Below, one piece after another: positions 15,229-21,417 of a DNA stretch of 21,417 nt. The notes below the pieces were generated by a model. The model saw only the letters and a program-made list of their open reading frames with translations, was not told the DNA's origin and searched no databases. Location of the stretch: positions 1 to 21,417 of the forward strand of contig SYDD01000323.1 in the NCBI GenBank assembly GCA_005786775.1, in the 5' to 3' direction. Source of the DNA: Opitutaceae bacterium (GTDB lineage: Bacteria; Verrucomicrobiota; Verrucomicrobiia; Opitutales; Opitutaceae). A program made the position numbers and the translations under genes. The first letter of the stretch is position 1. Every line of letters starts with the position of its first letter.

Positions 15229-16347
15229 GTGCACCCCGCTGAACGCATCCTTCTCGGCCCCGGCCCCAGTCCGGTTCCCCAGCGCGTCCTCCGCGCCCTC
15301 GCCGCGGCCACCTTGGGCCACCTTGACCCTCAATACCTCACCATCATGGACGAGGTCTGCGAGAAGCTCCGGCAGGTGTTCCGCACCCGCAATGCCCTGA
15401 CCTTTCCGGTGAGCGGCACCGGCATGGCCGGAATGGAATGCGCGGCCGTTAACCTCGTGGAGCCAGGGGACGAGGTCATCGTCGGCGTGAACGGCGTCTT
15501 CGGTACCCGGATGAAGGATGTGATGGAACGCTGCGGCGCCGTTGTGCACGCGCTTGAGGCGCCGTGGGGTGAAACCTTCACCGCCGAACAGATCGCTGCG
15601 GCCTTCGCCGCCCACCCCAAAGCCCGGCTCCTAGGCATCGTCCACGCCGAGACCAGCACCGGCGCCCACCAACCCCTCGAGGGTCTCGCGGCAATCGCGC
15701 GATCCCACGGGGCCCTGCTGCTGGTCGACGCCGTAACCAGCCTCGGAGGGCACGAGCTGCGCGTGGATGATTGGGAAATCGATGCAATTTACAGCGGCAC
15801 CCAGAAGTGCCTCAGCTGCCCCCCGGGCCTCTCCCCAGTCAGTTTCGGCCCGCGCGCCCTCGCCCGGATGGACGCACGTAAGACCAAGGTCCAGTCGTGG
15901 TACCTCGACGTCTCGATGCTCCGGAAGTACTACTCTGGGGGCGGCGGAGGTCGCGTGTACCATCACACGGCCCCGATCAACATGACCTACGCCCTACACG
16001 AGGCTCTGACCATCGTGCTGGAGGAGGGGCTCGACGCCCGGATCGCCCGGCACGCCGCCATGCACCAGCGACTCCGCCGCGGCTTGGAGGCGCTGGGCCT
16101 GAGCTACATTCCCTCCCGTTCCCTGCACACCTTAAACTGCATCCGCATCCCCGATGGTGCCGACGACGCAGGAGTCCGGCGCCGTCTGCTGGAGGACTAC
16201 GGCATCGAGATCGGCGCCGGCCTCGGCCCGATGGCGGGCAAGGCGTGGCGCATCGGGCTGATGGGCCACGGCGCATCCCTGCGTAATGTCGACCTCGTGC
16301 TGGCCGCGCTCGGGAACTGCCTCGGTCGGTCCGCCGCCTCCGCCTGA
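15229..16347 (+). CDS. Class V pyridoxal-phosphate aminotransferase (serine/alanine-glyoxylate type)
   Basis: 372 residues from the GTG at 15229. The start fits the family: LLGPGPSPVP follows within a few residues. Other signatures are VSGTGMAGMECA, HAETSTGAHQPL, LLVDAVTSLGG and the PLP-lysine site SGTQKCLSCPPGLSP with K193. Enzymes of this branch transfer amino groups between alanine or serine and glyoxylate or hydroxypyruvate. The exact pair is not readable. It starts 90 bases from the divergent phosphoesterase gene, so promoters of both must lie in that gap; I could not pick a convincing one. The sulfatase gene begins 11 bases after its stop, which suggests one transcript although the functional link is not obvious. 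Confidence 0.93.
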   Translation: MHPAERILLGPGPSPVPQRVLRALAAATLGHLDPQYLTIMDEVCEKLRQVFRTRNALTFPVSGTGMAGMECAAVNLVEPGDEVIVGVNGVFGTRMKDVMERCGAVVHALEAPWGETFTAEQIAAAFAAHPKARLLGIVHAETSTGAHQPLEGLAAIARSHGALLLVDAVTSLGGHELRVDDWEIDAIYSGTQKCLSCPPGLSPVSFGPRALARMDARKTKVQSWYLDVSMLRKYYSGGGGGRVYHHTAPINMTYALHEALTIVLEEGLDARIARHAAMHQRLRRGLEALGLSYIPSRSLHTLNCIRIPDGADDAGVRRRLLEDYGIEIGAGLGPMAGKAWRIGLMGHGASLRNVDLVLAALGNCLGRSAASA

Positions 16348-16358
16348 ACGCCACCCTG

Positions 16359-17837
16359 ATGCGCCCCCTCCTCCGCGCCTGCCTGCTTCTGCTCTCGGCC
16401 CTCGGGCCAGCGTTCGCGCGGGGAGCGGAGACGGCGGACCGGCCGAACATCATCCTCATCAACATCGACGACCTCGGCTCGCGCGAACTCGGCGCGTGGG
16501 GCGGACGCTTCCGCACGCCGGCGCTCGACCGGATGGCGGCAGAGGGCCGGCGGATGACTGACCATTACGCCGCGCCCGTCTGCTCCCCGTCCCGTGCCGC
16601 CCTGCTCACCGGCTGCTACTCCAAGCGCGTGCTGCCCACCCCGCACGTGCTGTTTCCCGGCGCCGCCGTGGGTCTCCATCCGGACGAGCAGACCATCGCG
16701 GAGATCCTGCGCGCGTCGGGTTACGCGACGGCCTGCATCGGCAAGTGGCACCTCGGCGACCAGCTCCCGTTCCTTCCCCTGCAGCAGGGGTTTTCCGAGT
16801 ACTTCGGCCTGCCCTACTCGAATGACATGGGACCCGCTGCCGAGGGCGTGAAGAGCAATTTTGGCGCCCCCCGTCCCACCCCCAAGACCGCCCCCAAGGG
16901 CGCGGGCGGCGCCGAGGACGGCACCGGGATCCGCACCCAGCAGCCCCCGCTGCCGCTACTAGAAGGTAACACCGTGGTCGGGCGCGTCGACCCCGTGGAG
17001 CAGGCCGATCTCGTGCGGCGCTACACCGAACGCGCGGTCGACTACGTCCGCCGCCCGCGGACGCAGCCCTTTTTCCTCTATCTACCCCACAACGCGGTCC
17101 ACTTCCCACTCTATCCCTCCGCCGCCTTCCGGGAGCGGGTACCCCAGAGCCTCCTCGGCGCCTGGATCGAGGAGGTCGACTGGAGCGTGGGTCAGGTGCT
17201 CGACGCCGTACGCACCGCGAAACTCGAGCGTCGCACGCTGGTCCTGTTCGTCTCGGACAACGGCGGCCCTCTCAACCACGGGGCCGACAACCACCCTCTG
17301 CGCGGCGGCAAGGGCAGCACCCTGGAGGGTGGGATTCGGGTTCCCCTCCTCGCGTGGTGGCCAGGCCGGATCCCCGCGGGGACCACTTCTTCCGCCATCA
17401 CGGCCAACCCGGACCTGCTCCCCACCCTCGCCCGCTTAGCCGGGGCTGGCTTGCCGACCGGCCGCCAGCTCGACGGGGTGGATATCTCCGCTTCGCTCCT
17501 CGGCGACCCCGGCCCGGGCGCCCGCCGAGAGTTCCTTTACTTCCGCGGGCTGGACCTCGAGGCCGTGCGTGCGGACACTTGGAAACTCCACCTCGCGCGC
17601 GGGGAACTCTACCACCTAGGCGAGGACCCCGGGGAGGCCCGTAACGTCGCCAGCCAGCATCCGGCGATCGTCACCCGGCTGCGCGCGATCGCCGCAGCCA
17701 ACGACACCGATCTCGGCAACACCGGTGTGGGGCCGGGGTGCAGGCCGCTGGGCCGGGTCGATGCCCCGCAACCCCTGCTGGCGATGGATGGCACGATCCG
17801 CCCGGACGCCATCGGTCCGCGCCCGCGCTTTCCCTGA
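16359..17837 (+). CDS. Secreted type I sulfatase (arylsulfatase A-like)
   Basis: 492 residues with a signal peptide (LLRACLLLLSALGPAFA). The active-site signature CSPSRAALLTG places C75 as the residue converted to formylglycine by a maturing enzyme not encoded here. Metal ligands D37-D38 (INIDDLG), K129 and H131 (IGKWHLGD), and D300-N301 (VSDNGGP) are all present, so it should be active. It would remove sulfate esters from a glycan outside the cytoplasm. A Pro/Gly/Ala-rich insert (about residues 165-190) is probably a loop. The neighbours are a rhamnose isomerase and a secreted aldose epimerase, pointing to a sulfated rhamnose-containing polysaccharide; this is an inference. Confidence 0.95.
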   Translation: MRPLLRACLLLLSALGPAFARGAETADRPNIILINIDDLGSRELGAWGGRFRTPALDRMAAEGRRMTDHYAAPVCSPSRAALLTGCYSKRVLPTPHVLFPGAAVGLHPDEQTIAEILRASGYATACIGKWHLGDQLPFLPLQQGFSEYFGLPYSNDMGPAAEGVKSNFGAPRPTPKTAPKGAGGAEDGTGIRTQQPPLPLLEGNTVVGRVDPVEQADLVRRYTERAVDYVRRPRTQPFFLYLPHNAVHFPLYPSAAFRERVPQSLLGAWIEEVDWSVGQVLDAVRTAKLERRTLVLFVSDNGGPLNHGADNHPLRGGKGSTLEGGIRVPLLAWWPGRIPAGTTSSAITANPDLLPTLARLAGAGLPTGRQLDGVDISASLLGDPGPGARREFLYFRGLDLEAVRADTWKLHLARGELYHLGEDPGEARNVASQHPAIVTRLRAIAAANDTDLGNTGVGPGCRPLGRVDAPQPLLAMDGTIRPDAIGPRPRFP

Positions 17838-17898
17838 GCCACGCCGCCTCAATCCGCGCTGGACCGGGAGGACCCGCGGCCGGCAGGATCTCCCGCCG

Positions 17899-19170
17899 AT
17901 GAAGTCCCGCTCGAACGCCACTGCCTACCGCCTCGCCCGCGAACATTACGCCGCGCTCGGTGTCGACACGGACCGCGCCCTGCGGCAGGCGGCCCGGATC
18001 CCCGTGTCGATACACTGCTGGCAGGGCGACGACGTCAGCGGCTTCGAACGGGCGGGCGGCCAGAAGCTCGGTGACGGACTCGCCGTATTTGGCAGCTATC
18101 CCGGCAGGGCCCGCACCCCGGAGGAGTTGCGCCAGGATTTTGAAGCGGCGCTGGCGCTAATTCCCGGGACGAAGCGTTTCAATCTCCACGCGCTTTACGC
18201 CGAGATGGGGTCCCGTCCCGTCGACCGGGACGCCCTTGGCGCGGAACAATTCCGCGGCTGGATCAGCTGGGCCAAGGGCCTCGGCATCGGCCTCGACTTC
18301 AATCAGACCTACTTCTCGCACCCCCGGGTCAAGGACGGCTGCACGCTCACGCATCGGGATGCCGGGGTGCGCCGCTTCTGGATCGAGCACGGCATCCGCT
18401 GCCGCGAGATCGGCGCCGCGATCGGGCGCGCTCTCGGCCGGACCTGCCTCACGAACCTCTGGATCCCCGACGGAGTGAAGGACACCCCGGCCGACCGCCG
18501 CGGGCCCCGCGAGCGCCTCGCCGCCTCGCTCGACGCGATCTTCGCCCGGCCGCTCAACCCCCGGCACAACGTGGACGCGGTCGAACCCAAGCTGTTCGGC
18601 CTCGGCTCCGAAAGTTACGTGCCGGGCTCACACGAGTTCTACCTCGGTTACGCGGTCAGCCGCGGCAAGCTGCTCACCCTTGACGCCGGGCACTACCATC
18701 CTACCGAGGGCATCGCCGACAAGGTGTCGTCCGTCCTGCAATTCCTGCCGGAGATCGCGCTGCACGTGAGCCGCGGGGTGCGCTGGGACAGCGATCACGT
18801 GGTGACCCTCACCGATGAACTGCAGGCGATCGCCCAGGAGATCGTCTGGGGCGGCTACACCGACCGCGTGCGGATCGGGCTCGATTACTTCGACGCCAGT
18901 ATCAACCGCGTCGCCGCGTGGGTGATCGGCACGCGCAACATGCAGAAGGCGCTGCTGCTGGCGCTGGTGGCCCCGATCGGGCTCATCCGCGCGGCGGAGC
19001 GGGAGGGCGACCTCACCACGCGCCTCGCGTTGCTCGAGGAGGCGCGCACCCTGCCCTTCTCCGCGGTTTGGGACGAGTACTGCCTCCGAGCGGGGGTGCC
19101 GGAGGGCGAGCGCTGGCTCGCCGAGGTGAAGGCATACGAACGCGCCGTGCTGAGCCACCGGGCCGGCTGA
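17899..19170 (+). CDS. rhaA: L-rhamnose isomerase
   Basis: 423 residues, close in length and sequence to E. coli RhaA as I know it. Shared stretches include IPVSIHCWQGDDVSGFE, IPGTKRFNLHA, LGLDFN-like GIGLDFNQTYFSHP, LTNLWIPDGVKD, AVEPKLFGLGSESY, LDAGHYHPTE, VRWDSDHVV and FDASINRVAAWVIGTRNM. It interconverts L-rhamnose and L-rhamnulose in the cytoplasm using divalent metal. I chose the ATG at 17899; the open frame continues upstream inside the end of the sulfatase gene. AGGA lies about ten bases before the ATG. It starts 61 bases after the sulfatase stop and 15 bases before the epimerase gene. The kinase and aldolase of the pathway are not in the window. Confidence 0.97.
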   Translation: MKSRSNATAYRLAREHYAALGVDTDRALRQAARIPVSIHCWQGDDVSGFERAGGQKLGDGLAVFGSYPGRARTPEELRQDFEAALALIPGTKRFNLHALYAEMGSRPVDRDALGAEQFRGWISWAKGLGIGLDFNQTYFSHPRVKDGCTLTHRDAGVRRFWIEHGIRCREIGAAIGRALGRTCLTNLWIPDGVKDTPADRRGPRERLAASLDAIFARPLNPRHNVDAVEPKLFGLGSESYVPGSHEFYLGYAVSRGKLLTLDAGHYHPTEGIADKVSSVLQFLPEIALHVSRGVRWDSDHVVTLTDELQAIAQEIVWGGYTDRVRIGLDYFDASINRVAAWVIGTRNMQKALLLALVAPIGLIRAAEREGDLTTRLALLEEARTLPFSAVWDEYCLRAGVPEGERWLAEVKAYERAVLSHRAG

Positions 19171-19185
19171 GCGGAGGACCCCTCG

Positions 19186-20313
19186 ATGCGCCCCCTTCTG
19201 CTCTCGCTGGTGGTCTCCGTTGGCGTCGCGTCCGCCGCCGACGTGAAGGTCCCGTCCCGCAGCTTCGGTCGCCTCGCGGACGGGCGCGAGTCCCGCCTCT
19301 TCACGTTGGATAACGGGCGGGGACTGGTCGCGGAGGTCACCGATTTCGGCGGCATCATCGTGCGCCTGCTGGTCCCGGACCGCGCGGGTCGGGCCGCGGA
19401 CGTTGTCCTGGGCGTGGACTCGGCCGGCGAGTTCGAGGCGAAGGCCGCGGGCTTCAATTCCGTGATCGGACGCTACGCGAACCGCATCGCCGGCGGGCGT
19501 TTCACCCTCGACGGAAAGACCTACCAGCTGGAGACGAATTCCAGCTCGGGCGGAGTGCCAGTGCACATTCACGGTGGTCGCCAGGGCTTCAACCGCCGGC
19601 TTTGGGCGGCGACCCCGACCGCGCGGGACGGGTTGCCCGCGGTGCGGCTCAGCCTCACGAGTCCGGACGGGGACCAAGGCTATCCCGGAAACCTGCAGGT
19701 CGAGGTGCTGTATTCCGTCACCGCCGATGGCGCGCTGCGCCTCGACTACACGGCGACCACCGACCGCCCAACCCCGCTGAACCTCACCAACCACGCCTAC
19801 TTCAACCTGAAGGGCGAAGGTGAAGGCGACATCCTAAACCACGAACTTACGCTGCGCGCCGCCCGCTACACTCCCGTCACCCCGGCCTTGATCCCGACGG
19901 GCGAGTTCGCCCCTGTCGCGGGCACGCCCTTCGACTTCACCCGTCCCCGTCGTATCGGGGAGCGGATCGCGGCGGATCATCCCCAGATGGCCATCGGACG
20001 CGGCTATGACCATAATTTCATGCTGGACCACCGGGGTGACGCGCCGGGCCTCGCCGCCCTGGTCCACGAGCCGGCCTCGGGACGCGTGCTGGAGGTTCTC
20101 ACCACGGAGCCCGGCGTGCAGCTTTTCACCGCCAACCACTTTGCCGGCCGGCTGGTGGGCAAATCCGGGCGGGCCTACCCGCGGTACGGGGGTTTCTGCC
20201 TCGAGACCCAGCATTATCCGGACAGCCCCAACCAACCGGCCTTTCCCTCGACCATCCTGCGCCCCGGTCAGACCTTCCGCTCCACCACCCTGTTTCGATT
20301 TTCCACGCGCTGA
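19186..20313 (+). CDS. Secreted aldose 1-epimerase (mutarotase)
   Basis: 375 residues with a signal peptide (LLLSLVVSVGVASA). GalM-family signatures are present: GRYANRIAGGRF, IHGG, the catalytic histidine in LTNHAYFN (H203), GYDHNF, and the catalytic glutamate in CLETQHYPDSPNQP (E340). It interconverts alpha and beta anomers of a free sugar. Here it would act in the periplasm, perhaps readying sugar released from a glycan for uptake. It has one of the clearest ribosome sites in the window (GGAGG, eight bases before ATG). It lies 15 bases after rhaA and is cotranscribed by spacing. I do not assign galM as symbol because rhamnose, not galactose, is the nearest pathway. Confidence 0.95.
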   Translation: MRPLLLSLVVSVGVASAADVKVPSRSFGRLADGRESRLFTLDNGRGLVAEVTDFGGIIVRLLVPDRAGRAADVVLGVDSAGEFEAKAAGFNSVIGRYANRIAGGRFTLDGKTYQLETNSSSGGVPVHIHGGRQGFNRRLWAATPTARDGLPAVRLSLTSPDGDQGYPGNLQVEVLYSVTADGALRLDYTATTDRPTPLNLTNHAYFNLKGEGEGDILNHELTLRAARYTPVTPALIPTGEFAPVAGTPFDFTRPRRIGERIAADHPQMAIGRGYDHNFMLDHRGDAPGLAALVHEPASGRVLEVLTTEPGVQLFTANHFAGRLVGKSGRAYPRYGGFCLETQHYPDSPNQPAFPSTILRPGQTFRSTTLFRFSTR

Positions 20314-20347
20314 CCGGTATGGGCGATAAACCCCAAGCCGCATCCGG
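20314..20347 (+). terminator. Possible hairpin terminator after the epimerase gene
   Basis: The bases right after the stop can fold as CCGG/CCGG, ATG/CAT and GGC/GCC pairs with two single-base bulges and a loop of about 12 bases. No T-run follows, so it is at best an imperfect terminator or a 3' end stabiliser. Confidence 0.3.
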
Positions 20348-20393
20348 AAGTAACTGCACAGTAGTAGCTAAAGATTTTGTGAGGAGGCTTTAC

Positions 20394-20411
20394 GTGAGAA
20401 ACGGTAAGTAG
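20394..20411 (+). other. Possible five-codon leader frame with strong ribosome site
   Basis: GTG-AGA-AAC-GGT-AAG-TAG lies six bases after AGGAGG. Perfect Shine-Dalgarno sites are rare in this window, which makes the pairing notable. It lies upstream of the proposed promoter, so it would need transcription from further upstream, for example from the epimerase operon. It may be chance. Confidence 0.2.
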
Positions 20412-20439
20412 TTGGTAGTCAGGAGCCATTTGCGATTAT

Positions 20440-20454
20440 TTGGAATTGTTCCAA
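20440..20454. promoter_or_regulatory. Operator-like site 1, TTGGAA-N3-TTCCAA
   Basis: TTGGAATTGTTCCAA is an inverted repeat with 6-base arms and a 3-base spacer, readable as 7-1-7 (TTGGAAY-N-RTTCCAA). Fur-family boxes use 7-1-7 geometry, and the Irr ICE box is TTTAGAA-N3-TTCTAAA. Binding by the product of the next gene is an inference. Confidence 0.6.
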
Positions 20455-20474
20455 TTCCAAGTTGCAACTTGGAA
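20455..20474. repeat. Perfect 20-bp palindrome between the two operator-like sites
   Basis: TTCCAAGTTGCAACTTGGAA is its own reverse complement over all 20 bases. It abuts site 1 and shares its right arm (TTGGAA) with site 2, so TTCCAA/TTGGAA half-sites are reused in both orientations. Confidence 0.75.
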
Positions 20475-20483
20475 CCATTCCAA
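20469..20483. promoter_or_regulatory. Operator-like site 2, TTGGAA-N3-TTCCAA
   Basis: TTGGAACCATTCCAA repeats the architecture of site 1 with a different spacer. The two centres are 29 bases apart (20447 and 20476), close to three helical turns, so two dimers could bind the same face of the DNA. Confidence 0.6.
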
Positions 20484-20530
20484 TTGCGTGCCCAAGGCTG
20501 CAATTTTCCGCCACATCTCAACTAGCTCCG

Positions 20531-20956
20531 ATGAACCCAATCCTCGCGTCCGACTCCCTCACGCAGCGACTTGCGGACAGCGGCCTCCGCGCCACCCCAC
20601 AGCGGGAGGTGGTCTACTCGGTACTCCTGCGGAAACGGGACCACCCGACGGCCGAAGAGGTCTTTGCTCGGGTCAAGGCGGAGTTGCCCACCATCTCGCT
20701 CGCGACGGTCTACAACTGCCTCGAGACCCTAGTGCAATGTGAGCTCGTGCGGGCGGTGAACTTCGAGCGCAGCCCGACGCGCTATTGCCCGAATCTGAGA
20801 CCGCACGCGCATTTTCACGACGAGCAGACTGGCCGGACCTACGACATCGACCTGCCGCCCGCCGTGCTCGCCGAGGTGAATCAAGTCCTCCCCGCAGGCT
20901 TCGACGCCTCCTCGGTCGAGATCACCTTCCGCGGCCAGGCCCGCGCCACCTCCTAA
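20531..20956 (+). CDS. Fur-family repressor, Irr/PerR-like
   Basis: 141 residues from the ATG at 20531. The winged-helix domain is clear (GLRATPQREVVYSVL, DHPTAEEVF, ISLATVYNCLETLV). The metal region reads YCPNLRPHAHFHDEQTGRTYDIDLP, with H92, H94, H96 and D105. None of the CxxC motifs that bind structural zinc in Fur and PerR is present, a feature I associate with Irr-type members. By my alignment to B. subtilis PerR, ligands H37, H91, H93 and D104 map to H38, H92, H94 and D105, while Asp85 maps to C86. It probably senses iron, heme or peroxide and represses suf genes. The open frame extends to 20462 across the operator array; I start at 20531 because similarity begins there. sufC follows after 20 bases. 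Confidence 0.92.
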   Translation: MNPILASDSLTQRLADSGLRATPQREVVYSVLLRKRDHPTAEEVFARVKAELPTISLATVYNCLETLVQCELVRAVNFERSPTRYCPNLRPHAHFHDEQTGRTYDIDLPPAVLAEVNQVLPAGFDASSVEITFRGQARATS

Positions 20957-20976
20957 GTCCTTCCTTTCCCGATCCA

Positions 20977-21417
20977 ATGTCCTCGCTCGTCATCCACGAC
21001 CTCCACGTCTCCATCGGCGACAAACCCATCGTCAAGGGTCTGTCCCTCACCGTAAACAGCGGTGAAGTTCACGCCATCATGGGGCCGAACGGCACCGGCA
21101 AGTCGACCCTTGCTAAGGTGATCGCCGGTCACCCGGATTACACCGTCACCGGGGGCGATGTGCTCCTCGATGGCCGCTCGGTGCTCGAGCAGGAGGCGGA
21201 TGAGCGAGCGCGCGCCGGGCTGTTCCTCGCGTTCCAGTACCCGAGTGAGATCCCTGGCGTCTCAATCGCGAACTTCCTGCGCGCCGCCGTCCAGGCGCGC
21301 CTACCCGAGGGGGAGGAGATCGATGCCTCCGCCTACTACAAGCGCCTCTACGCCAAGATGGACCTGCTCAAGATCGACCGGAAGTTCACCTCCCGCTCGG
21401 TCAACGAGGGCTTCTCC
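20977..21417 (+). CDS. sufC: SufC, ATPase of the SUF Fe-S cluster assembly complex (3' end outside window)
   Basis: 147 codons are present before the window ends. The ABC ATPase has Walker A GPNGTGKST (residues 36-44), the SufC-typical IAGHPDYTVTGGDVLLDG, and the Q-loop LFLAFQYPSEIPGVS (Q87). The last bases encode NEGFS, which in SufC proteins leads directly into the ABC signature (SGGEKKR). SufC powers the SufBCD scaffold that assembles iron-sulfur clusters in the cytoplasm. It starts 20 bases after the Fur-family repressor stop, so it is probably cotranscribed with and controlled by it. sufB and sufD are expected just beyond the window. Confidence 0.96.
   Translation, partial: MSSLVIHDLHVSIGDKPIVKGLSLTVNSGEVHAIMGPNGTGKSTLAKVIAGHPDYTVTGGDVLLDGRSVLEQEADERARAGLFLAFQYPSEIPGVSIANFLRAAVQARLPEGEEIDASAYYKRLYAKMDLLKIDRKFTSRSVNEGFS

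Larger units (their letters stand above)
20348..20530 (+). promoter_or_regulatory. AT-richer regulatory gap upstream of the Fur-family gene
   Basis: This is the only visibly AT-richer stretch in the window. It holds a perfect AGGAGG at 20382-20387 with a five-codon frame (20394-20411), a possible promoter (TTGGTA at 20412-20417, 16-base spacer, GATTAT at 20434-20439 with an upstream TG), and the operator array at 20440-20483. If that promoter is real, transcription would begin near the first operator. The promoter call is weak (4 of 6 matches in each box). Confidence 0.45.

Noticed and set aside
1..21417. Search by eye for tRNA genes, CRISPR arrays, insertion sequences, attachment sites and phage or defence genes
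   Set aside because: No cloverleaf, regularly spaced repeats, transposase, integrase or defence-type domain was seen. Small structured RNAs could still be missed without a covariance-model search.

Overview
The window is GC-rich chromosomal DNA, densely coding, with almost no AT-rich stretches. I infer a member of the Verrucomicrobia, most likely the Opitutus group. The reasons are the paired secreted-protein repeats (LVN-x-STR, RAVGPxLxGFGV, NDNW motifs) in the first gene, a YebC-family protein that begins MGRQW, a secreted sulfatase next to sugar genes, and a small Fur-like gene next to sufC. This is based on sequence feel and not on a database match. I see no tRNA, rRNA, CRISPR array, insertion sequence or phage gene. 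Most start codons lack a clear Shine-Dalgarno motif.

Layout. (1) 1-5088, minus strand: a multi-pass membrane protein of GT-C glycosyltransferase type, a small secreted protein of unknown function, and a secreted metallophosphoesterase with N-terminal tandem repeats that runs off the window. (2) 5238-7441, plus strand: an OmpR-type response regulator and its sensor kinase, overlapping by GTGA. The kinase 3' end overlaps the convergent gene that follows. (3) 7374-13199, minus strand: a tight six-gene run transcribed as dinB (Pol IV), FmdB-like protein, inositol-monophosphatase-family enzyme, YdhF-like aldo/keto reductase, SsuD-like flavin monooxygenase, Gfo/Idh/MocA oxidoreductase. The last three genes resemble in kind the enzymes of oxidative desulfonation of sulfo-sugars. 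(4) 13323-14190, plus strand: a possible 25-residue membrane microprotein and a YebC-family gene. (5) 14209-15138, minus strand: a Tat-exported phosphoesterase related to Mn-dependent ADP-ribose/CDP-alcohol diphosphatases. (6) 15229-20313, plus strand: class V aminotransferase, secreted sulfatase, L-rhamnose isomerase and secreted aldose 1-epimerase. The last three suggest use of a sulfated, rhamnose-containing glycan. (7) 20531-21417, plus strand: an Irr/PerR-like Fur-family repressor followed by sufC (partial), the start of a SUF iron-sulfur assembly operon.

The most striking non-coding signal lies in the AT-richer 217-base gap before the Fur-family gene. Two copies of TTGGAA-N3-TTCCAA flank and overlap a perfect 20-bp palindrome at 20440-20483. 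The half-sites resemble the operator geometry of Fur-family proteins, especially the ICE box bound by Irr. The encoded repressor lacks the CxxC zinc motifs and carries an HxHxH segment, as Irr-like proteins do. Together these suggest an autoregulated iron, heme or peroxide switch over the suf operon with its own operator sequence.
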